NCBI GenBank assembly: GCA_013350335.1
Contig: CM023532.1
Coordinates: 35,279,708 to 35,343,707, forward strand
DNA length: 64,000 bases
Source: Chimonanthus salicifolius
Lineage: Eukaryota; Streptophyta; Magnoliopsida; Laurales; Calycanthaceae
Direction: 5' to 3'
Shown here: piece by piece, positions 39,473-50,953 of the stretch
Numbering within the stretch: position 1 is the stretch's first letter
Layout of the letters: the number at the start of each line of letters is the position of its first letter
Translations under genes and position numbers: made by a program
Notes under the pieces: model-generated
Database searches by the model: none
What the model was told of the DNA's origin: nothing
Seen by the model: only the letters and a program-made list of their open reading frames with translations

Positions 39473-40485
39473 AATGTTGGATTGATTGTCACCGGAAGTT
39501 GCTGCTTTAACTTTTATAGATTGAAAGAATAGAACTTGAAATAGTAATGCTTTTCTGTTCATGCTCAACCTTTTGGATACTTAAGGATTTAGGTTATGCA
39601 AGAAAAGGATAAGACTTGAGACTCTATTTTAAATATATATTAATAGTTTATATATATGTGTAATTTATTTTCATATAAGTTAAGAGAGATTTCTATCTTT
39701 TAGATATAAAAAATATAAATACATAGTCATAAATCTTTTCATTAGAAAATAATCCTTGCTCAATGATGTGGACTTCCTAGAATTAGGGGATGGCATGTTG
39801 ATGAAGAATTCTATTTGATCAATGAGGGGATGATCTTGTTCAAGATTTTCCTGATTTTTTATTTTTTTTGGTAGTGGATTTCTTATTTCTTATTTTGTTA
39901 AGAAATATTGATGGTTTTTCTTTTCATTTCTTTGGGAGATTTACTGACATAATTTTTTTAGAAGACTCACTAATGGAGATCTTAAGCATCTAAAATAGCA
40001 TCATTCTATTTGATAGGGAAATTGAAGTATGGTGCTAAAGAATTAACACTCCATCCATTGTAAAAATTTCAACAGGACACCAATTTGTGTAGGTACAACC
40101 ATTGTCACAAAATTCATTTTCGGGATATTAACAGTGATTGATAATATCGGGATATTTTCAAATTTTGGACTTTTATTGGAATATTAAAGGAAAAATCTCA
40201 TGGAAAATATAATATTTAAATAATAATAAAATATTTATAAGGAATTTATAGGTATTTTATCGAGAATTTATTAAAAATTTATCGAGATATTAACAGCGAT
40301 TGACATTTTGCTGATAAAAATATAGTAAATTTGAAAATATCAAAAATATTTGTGACATTGAGTACTACCACTTCTATAGTTACCTTCATCTCCATGGCTT
40401 ATTTGTTTCTAGGTTGACTTCATTAAGTCAATCAACAATACAAATCTGATAACAAAGATGCAAGAGAAACATAAACTGTGTTAAA

Positions 40486-40869
40486 CTAGGGTCGAGATCG
40501 TATCGGCCGATATGATACAGCTTTTTCAGAGCCTTATCATATCAGCCGATACGTATTGCATCGGCCATACGCAATAGTTCTCGGTCGATATATCGGTATG
40601 ATATCGGCGATATTCATAATATCAACCTTTAAAAAAAAAATGGTGGTAGACTCGAGTTGATATCTCTATCGATATCGGACCAATATCGGCCTAGATATCG
40701 ACCGATATTATTGTTTTCATTTTTTTTAAAAAAAAAAATCAGCTTTCTTTTGGATTTTTTATTTATTTTTAATTAAAAAAAATACCGATATTAAAAAAAA
40801 AAAAAACACAAAAGAGGAGAGAGAAATTTATCGGCTGAGATATCGGGCTGGGTGAAATTTTCATCCTTG
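40486..40869. mobile_element. GGCCGATAT-family hAT MITE, 384 bp, perfect 8-bp duplication
   Basis: GTGTTAAA lies on both sides (40478-40485, 40870-40877). Left end CTAGGGTCGAGATCGTATCGG, right end GAAATTTTCATCCTTG. The interior has repeated TATCGGCCGATA palindromes, poly-A/T stretches and the AGAGAGAAATTTATCGG block. Confidence 0.85.
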
Positions 40870-40987
40870 GTGTTAAATATATATTTATATATAAATATAT
40901 CGTTGGATAAAGGGTTAACAAACTAATAAGATTTCATGGGCTTTACTTAAAAGCCCAAGCCTACCCATTTTAGAAAATGTGATAAAA

Positions 40988-41094
40988 CAAGGCTCGAAAA
41001 TTCGGCTGAACTGAGATTTCTCTCTTCAATTTTTTTTTTGGAAATCTCAGTGACTTTTTTTTTGAAAAAATCATTTAAAAAAATAAAAAAGGCT

Positions 41095-41130
<36 letters not shown>

Positions 41131-41241
41131 GCCGATATTCGTCCGATATGGGCAAATATCGTCCGATCCTACAACCGATATTCGGCCAAATTTTTTTCCT
41201 CTAGCCAATACGATACATATCAGCCGAGATTTATACCTCTA
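40988..41241. mobile_element. GGCCGATAT-family hAT MITE, 254 bp, perfect 8-bp duplication
   Basis: TGATAAAA lies on both sides (40980-40987, 41242-41249). Left end CAAGGCTCGAAAATTCGGC, right end CGAGATTTATACCTCTA. Contains an (AT)n tract at 41098-41127 next to ATATCGGCCGATATT. Confidence 0.87.
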
Positions 41242-41337
41242 TGATAAAAGGTGAGTAATGAGTTCAAGCTTGGCAAACAAGTTTAAGCAATTTGTTTACT
41301 CTAGGTTCGGGCTGAGTTTGAAGTTTGAACTTTGAAC

Positions 41338-41630
41338 CAGGGGTACAAATCTCGGCCGATTTCTTCTTTATTTTTTTTTTTAAAAAAATGAATATTGATT
41401 GTGGGCCCGGCCAATACTTGCCTATATCGGATGAATATCGGCCTACATATCGGACGATATTTATATTTTTTTATTTAAAAAAAACATCCTTTTTTATTTT
41501 TTTTAAATGAATTTTTTTAAAAAAGAAAAAGCCACTGGGATTTAAAAAAAAAATATGTGAAGAGAGGGAAAGATCTCGACCAATACAAAAATTCAACCGA
41601 AATCTCAGTTCTTCCGAATTTTTGACCCTA
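41338..41630. mobile_element. GGCCGATAT-family hAT MITE, 293 bp
   Basis: Left end CAGGGGTACAAATCTCGGCC, right end CCGAATTTTTGACCCTA. Flanks CTTTGAAC (41330-41337) and CTTTGAAA (41631-41638) match at seven of eight bases. Confidence 0.83.
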
Positions 41631-41700
41631 CTTTGAAACCATGACCAGCCACATATGAGAATATAAATGGGCCAACGAAAGTCTGGCCAGCCCCGTGAAT

Positions 41701-41913
41701 CAGGGTACAAAAATCACCGAAATCTCTTTTTTTTAAATTTTTATGGATAAATATCGACCATATAAATATATATCAATTGATATCTACAAGATCTCAACTA
41801 CATCCACTGATATTGTACGTATCGACGTATCGCCCGATATATCTTGGCAGGCAAAAGCCCACGATATGTCGGACGGCGGATACACACGATATCGGCCTAA
41901 CATTTATGCCCCG
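41701..41913. mobile_element. GGCCGATAT-family hAT MITE, 213 bp, in PPR promoter
   Basis: Left end CAGGGTACAAAAATCACCG, right end CTAACATTTATGCCCCG. Flanks CCGTGAAT (41693-41700) and CCGTGACC (41914-41921) match at six of eight bases. It ends 127 bp before the PPR start codon. Confidence 0.75.
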
Positions 41914-42040
41914 CCGTGACCAGCCTTACCAGTTTGTATTATCGCTTTTTGGGCTCACAGAAGGGGAGATGTGATCCAGCATCCAGAGTCTGGTTCTCAC
42001 TTTCTCATGGAAGTTTTGTTCTCTTCCTCTCTTCTGTTCG

Positions 42041-44584
42041 ATGTTCAAACCCCAGAGACTCTGCAAAAAATGCATTGAGCTCTCTCTCAATAAAATCACT
42101 CTCATCATTCACCCTTTCTTCGCCTCTTCCTTCTGTTCCTCCAAATTCCCTCCAAATCCTGGGCGGGAAATCGCTTTCCACTTTTCTGAATCTTTTCTCC
42201 ATAAATCCATCTACTCATGGAACTCTCTCATCAAGGAATTCACTCAGAAACATCAGTTCGAAGATGCCATCCTCTCCTTCAAGGAGCTCCTCCTTTCGCC
42301 AGTGAAACCGAACCTCTCCACTTTCCCTCCCCTTGTCAAGTCCTGCGCCAGCTTCGCTGCTTCAAACACTGGTTCTGGCCTTCATGGTTTCATCATGAAA
42401 AATGGCCTTTTGAGTGCAACTACTGTGGGTGTGTCCCTGGTTTCTATGTATGTGAAATTCGGTAGAGTTAGAGATGCTTTCTATCTATTTGATGAAATGC
42501 CCATTAGAGATTCATTCTCATATAATTCCTTGGTTCGAGAATTTGGGTTTAATGGGTTTTATGAGGAAGCCTTGATGGCTTTTGAATGGACATGTAAGTC
42601 GGGTTTCTCTCCAGATTCAGTCTCTGTGGCACGGGTTGTTTTTGCTTGTGGTGAATTGGGGTGCATTCAGAAAGGGTTACTAATTCATGATTATGTCTGT
42701 AGAAATGGGTTTGGATCAGATCTTCAAGTTATAAACTCATTGATATCCATGTATGTGAAACTTGGTTGTATGGATCGAGCACGTTGTCTTTTTAATGATA
42801 TGCCTAACAGAGATACTGTGTCTTGGAATTCAATGATATTGGGTTATGCTCGGAGTGAAAATTGTGTTGAAACATTTGATCTTTTTCAATCCATGAAGAT
42901 TGAAAATTTTGGTCCAAATCATATCACTTTCATGGGTTTGATTCTGGCTTGTGGGCGGGCAGAAGATCTTGTTAATGGGAAAAGCATTCATGGACACTTG
43001 ATTTCTGCAGGGCTGTTGAGGGACGTTCAAGTTGGGACTTCCATTGTGGATATGTATGCAAAATGTGGTAGAGTTGACAGCGCATGTGCTATATTTAAAG
43101 AAGATTTGTGTGAAAGGAGTTTGGTTTCATGGAATGCACTCATTATAGGGTGTTCACAAAATGGGTATGATCATAAGGCAGTGGAGCTTTTTCATCAAAT
43201 GCTTCACGAGCCAAACATCAATCCTGATTCAATCACTGTTTCTAACTTAGTTCCTGCATGTGCAAGTTTGGGAGAGCTGCAGAGGATTCAATTGATCCAT
43301 GGGTTCATTATCAAAAAGGGTTTTGAATTATGTGATGATGTTGTCCTGGGAACTGCAATGGTTGATGCCTATGGTAAGTGTGTGGACATTGAGGCTGCAT
43401 GGGTTTTGTTCAGCTGCATAAAGAGACCCAATACAGCTACATGGAATGCAATGATTTCGGGGTATAATAAGAATTGCCAGCCTTGCCAAGGTGTGCAACT
43501 CTTCCCTAGATTGCTTCAAGGTGAGGTATTGCCGGATTCAGTTACTTTGGTCACTGTACTACAATCGTGTGGTGAAATTGGATCTGTAAAACAAAGCATG
43601 TTGGTCCATGGATATTGTGTTTCTAGTGGTTTTGATTCATACATAACTGTAGTCAATGCCATTATAGACATGTATATGCAATGTGGGTGCATGGAAAGTT
43701 CCCAAATCCTTTTTAAATCAGTGGCCATAAGGAACACGGTAACGTGGAACACGATGCTTTGCGGGTCTGTAAAGATCGGTTATTTTGTGTTTGCCTTGAG
43801 ATTGTTTCGCCGGATGCTTCTGGAAAATCAGCATAGACCTGATGAAGTCACGATGATACCTCTCATCCAAGTTACTGCCTTTTCAGCTGGTAATGGTGAA
43901 ATGGTCCATTGTTTTGTATTGAAAGTTGGTCTCAATTTGAACACGTTGGTTGCCAATTCTCTCATCGATGCCTATGCAAAGAATGGGTCTATTGACAATG
44001 CACGGCTTTTGTTTGAGCAGATGGGTCAGTTGAGAGATCAAAGCTCTTGGAATGTGATGATTGCCGGATTTGGAATGAATGGACAAGGAGAAGAAGCATG
44101 TTCCCTTGTTTCACAGATGGAAGAAGATGGTTTTCAACCAAATTCCATCACTTTCATCTCTTTGCTCTCTTCATGTAGTCACTGTGGTATGCTTGACAAA
44201 GGGCACGAGATTTTTGGTTTGATGACAGAGAAATATGGGATTCAACCAAGCGTGGAGCATTATACATGCGTGATTGACATGTTTGGGCGAGCAGGTAGAT
44301 TGGAAGAAGCTTATCAGTTGATTGAGAGCATGCCTGAAGGATTAGATTGTGACATAGTTTGGGGAGCTCTTTTGAATGCTTGCAAGATGAGCATGAATGT
44401 TGAGCTTGGGATGGTTGCTGGAGAACATCTTTCAAGATTGGCCCCAGAAAATTGTGGATATCACACGCTGTTATCAAATGTATATGCCTCTGCTGGAAGA
44501 TGGGATGATGCAGCGAAGGTGAGAAGAATGATTGAAGATAGGAAGCTGATAAAGAAACCAGGGCTGAGTGTGGTGAAGATGTAA
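42041..44584 (+). CDS. Pentatricopeptide repeat protein, PLS class with E-type end
   Basis: Intronless, 847 residues. PPR proteins bind single-stranded organelle RNA, each repeat reading one base. About 17 repeats are visible from residue 55 on, in the P-L-S pattern, with hallmark phrases such as WNSLIKEF, SLVSMYVKFGRVRDAFYLFDEMP, DTVSWNSMILGY, SIVDMYAKCGRVDSA and CVIDMFGRAGRLEEAYQLIE. The C-terminus (DCDIVWGALLNACK, NCGYHTLLSNVYASAGRWDD, VRRMIEDRKLIKKPGLSVVK) is the E domain; it stops there without a DYW deaminase domain. E-class proteins usually take part in C-to-U RNA editing together with a DYW partner. The N-terminal 50 residues are rich in Arg/Lys/Ser with few acids, fitting a mitochondrial or plastid targeting peptide. 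Exact target RNA unknown. Confidence 0.95.
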   Translation: MFKPQRLCKKCIELSLNKITLIIHPFFASSFCSSKFPPNPGREIAFHFSESFLHKSIYSWNSLIKEFTQKHQFEDAILSFKELLLSPVKPNLSTFPPLVKSCASFAASNTGSGLHGFIMKNGLLSATTVGVSLVSMYVKFGRVRDAFYLFDEMPIRDSFSYNSLVREFGFNGFYEEALMAFEWTCKSGFSPDSVSVARVVFACGELGCIQKGLLIHDYVCRNGFGSDLQVINSLISMYVKLGCMDRARCLFNDMPNRDTVSWNSMILGYARSENCVETFDLFQSMKIENFGPNHITFMGLILACGRAEDLVNGKSIHGHLISAGLLRDVQVGTSIVDMYAKCGRVDSACAIFKEDLCERSLVSWNALIIGCSQNGYDHKAVELFHQMLHEPNINPDSITVSNLVPACASLGELQRIQLIHGFIIKKGFELCDDVVLGTAMVDAYGKCVDIEAAWVLFSCIKRPNTATWNAMISGYNKNCQPCQGVQLFPRLLQGEVLPDSVTLVTVLQSCGEIGSVKQSMLVHGYCVSSGFDSYITVVNAIIDMYMQCGCMESSQILFKSVAIRNTVTWNTMLCGSVKIGYFVFALRLFRRMLLENQHRPDEVTMIPLIQVTAFSAGNGEMVHCFVLKVGLNLNTLVANSLIDAYAKNGSIDNARLLFEQMGQLRDQSSWNVMIAGFGMNGQGEEACSLVSQMEEDGFQPNSITFISLLSSCSHCGMLDKGHEIFGLMTEKYGIQPSVEHYTCVIDMFGRAGRLEEAYQLIESMPEGLDCDIVWGALLNACKMSMNVELGMVAGEHLSRLAPENCGYHTLLSNVYASAGRWDDAAKVRRMIEDRKLIKKPGLSVVKM

Positions 44585-45091
44585 CAAGAGAAGCGAAGGT
44601 ATCATTTGCCTCTTAAAAAGGACGTGCCAGTGACTTGTTATCTTCGTGATCATTCTTGACCATCATCACCAATAAGCGGTTCAACCATACAGGGCTCCTT
44701 TCTTCCAATCAACATTTTGAAAATTCAGTTCCTACTAGAAACTGATAAAAGAATCATTTTAGGGTAGTAAAGGTGGAAAATAAATGGCCGCGCCTCTGAT
44801 CCCAACAGGGTCTTGTTTGCCAATTCAAATTAGGCACCTAGAATCGGAATTGGTTTGGTCCCAATAATTTACACCTGTTTTTTACGTAGGAAAAATGGAT
44901 TCCAAATTGGTAGAATCTAGTTCTTTTCTAGAAACTCAAATTCCAATTGAGACATTATTACAATTATTATGACAGTGCTTTCAATTTCATTTGCTATCAA
45001 GCATTACCTTATCTTTGTGCAATTATTAGGCCATCTTCATTTAAAATGGGCTTGTCTATAAGCCCACTGTGTTCTATTCCTTGGCCTAGAC

Positions 45092-45272
45092 CAGGGGTGC
45101 AAAAATCGTTGATACAGAGGTATCGGCGTCTCGGCCAATATATCTCTCTCTCCTAATATTTTTTTAAAAAATATCGGTTGTTTAAATCTGTATCGGCTGA
45201 GATATCTTGGCCTGTCAAAACGTGAGATATCTCGGCCGATATGCACAGTATCGAGTGAGATTTGTAACCTTG
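45092..45272. mobile_element. GGCCGATAT-family hAT MITE, 181 bp
   Basis: Left end CAGGGGTGCAAAAATCG, right end GAGATTTGTAACCTTG, a good inverted pair (CAGGGGTGCAAAAATC against CAAGGTTACAAATCTC). Flanks GCCTAGAC (45084-45091) and GTCTAGAC (45273-45280) match at seven of eight bases. The shortest well-bordered copy and therefore the best guide to the family ends. Confidence 0.87.
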
Positions 45273-45754
45273 GTCTAGACCCACGCTTAGGCCATTTATA
45301 CGGGATGTAAATAGATTAATTATGGGGTTAAGTGTGTGATTTTCTCCTCAAAATATCTTTTAGACAATGTGTAATTTTAGATGGTTACATGGTTTGGTCA
45401 TATATTTGAATGGTACATTTTATGGTCAGATTTATAGTTTAAAATTTTGAAAAATCTCAAACAATTCAGTCTGAGTTGACTTGACTTGATAGGATTTCAA
45501 GTCGAAGTGAATCAATAAGTGTTATTGAGTTTTTTTTAGTTTAAGTAAAAAAAAACTTGTCCGAGTTACTCAACTCAATAGGATTTTAAGTTGCATCTAA
45601 GTTTTGAGTTTTTAAATTGTGTTCATATTAAATGCGATATTTTAGGTATTTAAGAAGTGTAAATTTATCCTAACCAGTGTTTTAACTACAAATGATTAAA
45701 TTTATTTATTTACAACATTTTGTTTACTCATGAGAGAGATATTGGTTTATCAAA

Positions 45755-45900
45755 CCCATGAGGATTGCCTTGATGGTTTAGAACTCCAATAAATTGTGGA
45801 AGGTTCTGGGTTCAAGTCTCATCCTCAACTTATAAGGGTCACTCCCTTGGTTTTATTCAGTGTGTGTTGATACGGAGGTTTGTACATATTCCAAAGACTT
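45755..45900 (+). mobile_element. SINE (family B-like)
   Basis: A-box area GATTGCCTTGATGGTTTAG, B box GGGTTCAAGTCTC near 45808, then GGGTCACTCCC and TTCAGTGTGTGTTGATACGG. The tail is unclear. Confidence 0.55.
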
Positions 45901-46275
45901 AATCAGGTGTTTTAAAAGGTCTAGATGCCTTGAACTTCAAAGAAATTAGATATTGATTTACCAAGGTTGAAGATCCGATCGATGATTTCAGGATTCATTT
46001 TATCTAAGATTAATCATTTATGAAGAGCATCATTCAAATACAGATTCAATCAGTTAAAACTAGCAGAGAAGAGAAAATCCCTAATCATTGAAACTATCAC
46101 CTAACATTCTAATATAATTCGATTTAATCTCCCATCTGTTTGGTGAAGTAGGGCAAGGAATATCATAATATAAATGCTAGATGTAGAAGAGATCACACAA
46201 AGGAAAAGTATAATACAGATTCTAAGCACTTGAGATACATGGGTACATGAAAAAAGACCAGTAACTATTAAGTCC

Positions 46276-48501
46276 TCACTTCACTTCCTGAATCTCATCC
46301 AATGCATAATTATTCGTCGACACATTGGCGTAATTCACTTTGTTGAATCGAACCACCACTGGATAGCTACTGCATGGATCCTGCTAGTACAAGACAACAT
46401 TATTGTTGTTAAGGTTACCAGGTGAGCGAGAATGTTGTAAAGTAATAAAAAGTCTCACATCAGTTAATTTGTGAAATCAATTACTCTATATAATAATTGA
46501 GGAATTTTTCTCTCAATGACTAACTTTTGAAAATGAGTTCAAGCACATCCATAGAAGATTAAGAAACATCTTTTGTCCGAAGAATTAAAAGAATACAAGT
46601 AGAAGACATTCATTAGGAGAAGTGGGTAAGGTGACTACTAAAATATAGAATGAGTTGATAAGATATGATAAAACTGTATTATAGATTGCAAATTGTAAAT
46701 AAAATTAAGTGAAAATATAAACCATGAATTCATTTCTCAAAGTTAATGGGTTAAAGAGTAATATTAGGGTATTTAATCAAACCCAACTTATGATATAACA
46801 CATGGCTCGTGGTTCAACCTAAGAGCAAATATAATATCTATAATCTATTACTCAATCCATGACTAAATTCAACTCGTATCTCATGCCTACACATTGCCCA
46901 ATTGAGAACAAACCTAATTCAACCTAATTTATGAATTTTGAGATTAGATAAGGTAGATTAGGCTAAGAACTAAACAAATTGTACTTATCACATAATATTA
47001 CCATTTTAAGTAAAATACAAGTTGTATTAACTATATATAATGTATATAATTGTTATTATTGATACTGTTTTAATTATTATGATTATCATGATAATTATCA
47101 TCTAGATAGGTATGATTGACTTATAGTCAACAACTTACTCATGTAACAATAAAAAAAAACCATTGATGAACTATTATGGACACCCTCTTATCTCATCAAA
47201 CTAAATAACTCAATATTCGTGAAAAACAAAATATATAAAATTTATTTTCTATGAAAATAAAAATCATCAAAAAATCGATTTCCATACGAATCCTTAAATT
47301 CTCACCTTAAAATCAAAAATAAAATCCATATTTGAATTTGACCCGGGTGACGGGTCCTTGATGTTAGATTCAATCCCACATCAGAATATAATTTTTAACA
47401 AGACAGAATGAAGACGAATTTAATTAAATTTGAAAAAAGAAACTAATGTTAGTGATGTTTTGGTTTTATTATTAGCTGTTGTTATAACAGTGACAATGGC
47501 AGTAGTAGTAGAGATAGCATGAGAGGGGAGGGACATTGAAATCGGAAAGGATGGGTCCACACCTGATCAACGGTTACGACGGATCCAATACCATTGAACC
47601 AGTAGGATTCTTTTCTAAGGATCTTCACCTGATAAAATAAATAGATGAAACATATTCAATTATTAAAATCTCTACTCAAAACATCAACACAAATTGTTGC
47701 TATAATAGTGTTAGCATAATTGGGATATGATATGTGACATAATTATTATCTCCAACAAAAAGATTAGGGTTGATCCGATGGTCAAGAAGCTTATCTAATG
47801 AAGCATGATCTTCGGTTCGATTCAAGATCAATTCCAACGGACCACTCTCCATAAACTTTAACCCTGATTGAGGCCAACTCGGCCAAATCTCAACTAAATC
47901 CAGCCCTAAGTAGGCTCAATATTTGAATCTCTTGATTTGGAGAAACTCACAAACTCAGTGACTAGGTAAGTGACTGAACCAAATTGACTCACCAAATTTC
48001 CAGTGAACCCATCTGGTAAGAAAAGTAAGACTACATTTCGTATCTTACCCTAATTATCCCAGTAGGCTGGCCTTAACTCTGAGGGGTTGAGAAGTTCGCC
48101 GTATGAAGGGGGTCTTGAGTTCGATTTACATTTTAATTTCAATGGGCCACTCTCCGTAGGCTTAAACAGTGTGTAGATTGAGAGGTTTACACGTGTCCAA
48201 AAGATAAGTTTCACCTCCATGTGAAAATAAAATAAAATTGAATGATGGTTACCTTTGTGCCTCTCTTGGGTCCAATTGGAAATGGCTTTGCCGGCGGAGC
48301 TTCGCCTTCTTTTGGAGAGGTAGTCGTCGGAGCGGCGGCGGTGGGTGTCGCTGCTTCTTCTGCACGTACAACTAGCCTTCTAGTGTGAGAATTATTCTTA
48401 GGGAAGAAGATGGAGGCACGAGAAGATGAAGCTGTATTGGTAGGAATGTTTGAAGTAAACACAAAGGTAGAGGCTGCAGAAGCCATGTTAGAAGTAGCCA
48501 T
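46276..48501 (-). CDS. PSAE: Photosystem I reaction centre subunit IV (PsaE), three exons
   Basis: Stromal-side subunit of photosystem I that helps dock ferredoxin and supports cyclic electron flow. Exons on the minus strand: 48501-48253, 47628-47563, 46380-46276 (TGA), with GT-AG introns, giving 139 residues. Residues 1 to about 46 ([20 protein letters not shown]) are the chloroplast transit peptide, with the usual VRAEE start of the mature protein. An alanine/proline-rich linker leads to [20 protein letters not shown], the SH3-like fold ([14 protein letters not shown]) and the conserved end [25 protein letters not shown]. Exon borders at RGTK/VKIL and VDQ/DPCS are phase 0. Intron 1 contains two SINEs. 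The frame is intact and the length normal. Confidence 0.95.
47764..47885 (+). mobile_element. SINE (family B), partial, in PsaE intron 1
   Basis: GGGTTGATCCGATGGTCAAGAAGC (A-box area), TTCGGTTCGATTCAAG (B-box area) and CGGACCACTCTCC. Matches the head of 14266. The 3' part is missing. Confidence 0.55.
48063..48240 (+). mobile_element. SINE (family B) in PsaE intron 1
   Basis: GGTTGAGAAGTTCGCC, GTCTTGAGTTCGATTTAC (B box), GGGCCACTCTCCGTAGGC, CAGTGTGTAGATTGAGAGG, AAGTTTCACCTCC and an AATAAAATAAAA tail. Its tail stops about 12 bp from the exon 1 donor site of PsaE. Confidence 0.65.
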
Positions 48502-48529
48502 GGCCTTTACTCTCTCTCACTGTCTCTCT

Positions 48530-48722
48530 TCTCTATATGAAATTCTCTCTCTTTTCTTGGCTTCTGGTTTCCTTCTCTATTGTTGCTGTCGTGTGAATGG
48601 TTTAGCAACAAAACAAATTGATCTAGATTCTAGATTGCAGAGAATAATGGGTAGCCAAGTTTTCATCATTTGGGCCACTGGGCTTCTGCCACGTGGCACC
48701 ATATCCACCCACTTGGATAAGG
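48530..48722 (-). promoter_or_regulatory. PsaE promoter: palindromic G-box and I-box
   Basis: GCCACGTGGC, a perfect 10-bp palindrome with the G-box core, is at 48688-48697, and GATAAGG (I-box) at 48716-48722, about 190-220 bp before the PsaE start. A CATATAGAG (minus strand) near 48531-48540 may be the TATA element. G-box plus I-box is the common arrangement in light-regulated photosynthesis genes. Confidence 0.6.
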
Positions 48723-48799
48723 CCATCTCCTCTGTCCTGTGATGCTTGAATGGGCTCAACCAAGGCTTTCATGACACTCGAGTCATTTTGTTGACTCAG

Positions 48800-50953
48800 T
48801 TACAGTAGAATACTAAGTGCATCAATGTAAAGTCCATATTAAAGCCAAATTTCAAATTTTAATGAAATGGTTTTTTTTTTTTTTTATGTTTAGGGAGAGG
48901 ATTGCATTACATATATCGGGCCTAATATAAATATAATAACGATACTCTATGTAATTATTATGAATTTATCTATAGATCAGTAAATAGGAGACAAGCTCCA
49001 TAGGCTTTCATGAGCTTCACTTAAAAGCTCGAGCCCACTTGTTTATATAAGGGTTAAAAACTAATCTTGAGCCTAACCCATCGTTTAACTACACATGTTC
49101 TATTGTCCCACATGAAAAAAGAAAATCCTTTTATCCTTATTTTCTATTAAATTTATTTTTATCTTATCTTTTACTCTTTTTTTTTTATAAAAATTCAGAT
49201 GAAGTTAAATTGAGTTCGAAAGCAAATACGTTACTATTTCATATTAACCCGAGTTGATCTGACTCATTTCATAAGAGTGCTGAGCTGAGTTAGAAGCAAC
49301 TTGAGTTTGGAGATGCTGAGCTAAGAGAAAAGAGGACTAGCTTGATTTGGCTAAAACTATTTCTCGAGCTTTAACCCATCAATGTGTTCAAGTTTATTTA
49401 CAGATCAAAGTGAATTTAGTTCATTTTTAATGTCTCGACTATGCATATTAAATATGAAACTCATGATCATTTATGCAATATAAATATATAAGAACTTTAG
49501 GAAGATATTCAAATCCCCTCTATCTGAAATTAGTGAGTAAATATTGACTTTTTATTATTTTCTTTTATCTTTGTGATTTTAAATTTTAAAAACTTTAATT
49601 GCTATAAGCTATTTTGAATAACCCGTGTTATAATGATTATGCTGAGAAATTTCCTTTACGTTCTAGTATTTATAAAATTCTTTATTTATCAACTCTACTC
49701 AATCCGTCTTCTATTAAAAACCTAATACTCCAATTTATTTAGAGTTAATATATATGTACTAGTGTACAAATATCGACTCTCAAATTGATACTCTAATCTA
49801 CTCCGTGAATTATATCTATATCTAATTTGATCCCATATCAGACTATAAAGTTCATCCATCCAATTATATCAAATTTGATGTATTTCCATGGTCACATCAA
49901 ATTGGACTGAATTTTTAAACCTTTAAAAAACATGATTTTTATGTCTATTGAAAGAAAATTTTACTAAGGTGATAAGTACACCATGAACTCTCAACCCATC
50001 CATCAAACTTTAATCTCTTCTCTCTTTATATTCCATTTTAGTTTAACATGAATGTGGAATCTGGGTTTTCAAATGAAAACAGAGATTCATTTGGGCATTT
50101 GGGTTTTCTTTGGGAATTTGAAAGTGAGTAATGAGAGAATAAAATGGGTTCAATCTTTGAAATTTGTAAGAAAATTGGAATCAGAATCTGTTCAAGACCA
50201 TGAGATATGTAGCACAAGTGGAATCAAGGATACAAAGCATTGATCTGTGCTGTGCATTCATGGATTTGATACCCAAGTACCGCTAAGCTAATTGTAACAG
50301 TCAAATCTTGTGATGCATCATGGCAAAATATAGAAATCCAAAAACCAAAACCTTCAACTGGTAATTTAGATCTTTTCCATGACATTAGATTTTTTTTGGA
50401 ATCTTGAGTATTAATGGCGGAGAAGATTGAGTAAATTGTAACGAATTTAAGTGAGTTTGAGGAAATAAGATTGAAGGAGCAACCACGATAATGTCACGAG
50501 TCTCTTTATTAACTAGTTCAACCTATACAATAAATCTTACAACTCAATATCAAATTTGTCCTTTCTCCACTCTCAAACTTGTAAAAGGTATTAAAGAAAA
50601 GTATTCGATCAATTAACTGATCACCTACCGGTGCTATAAATTAAAATAATAAACTCTATCATCTTGCTATAGTCCAACAAATTAAACTTAAGTCAAATTG
50701 AATTGAGCGATGCTTGATTTGAGCTTAGTTTGTTTATTCACGAGGTAAATTTAAACTTGAATTTAATCAAACTTTAACTAATTTATTCATAAATTGAGCT
50801 TTAAACTTGTATTTGATCAGGCTAACTTATATAAAATTTTTTGTTAGCAATTTACTGTAGAATTGGAGTTAAAACCCTGCATAAACCCCTTTCCTTCTTC
50901 TTATCCATTTTCTGTGTTTCAAAGAAGAGGGAGTGAGGGAGGCAGGGAGGAGA
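48800..50953. other. Intergenic, PsaE to pTAC3 (divergent)
   Basis: Divergent promoters at the two ends. The middle is AT-rich with words such as TTGAGTTG/GAGCTTTAAC. An open frame at 50052-50243 has ordinary composition but no recognisable domain and is not called. No mobile element ends were found. Confidence 0.5.

Larger units (their letters stand above)
39473..42040. other. Intergenic, bHLH to PPR: MITE cluster
   Basis: The bHLH 3' region runs to roughly 39700. AT-rich filler follows, then four GGCCGATAT MITEs fill most of 40486-41913. Only 127 bp separate the last MITE from the PPR start codon. No gene is supported here. Confidence 0.6.
44585..46275. other. Intergenic, PPR to PsaE (convergent 3' ends)
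   Basis: The PPR and PsaE genes converge here. Contains a MITE at 45092, a SINE at about 45755 and AT-rich filler. No gene is supported. Confidence 0.55.

Noticed and set aside
50052..50243. 63-residue frame upstream of pTAC3
   Set aside because: No domain, no conserved feature; could be a chance frame.
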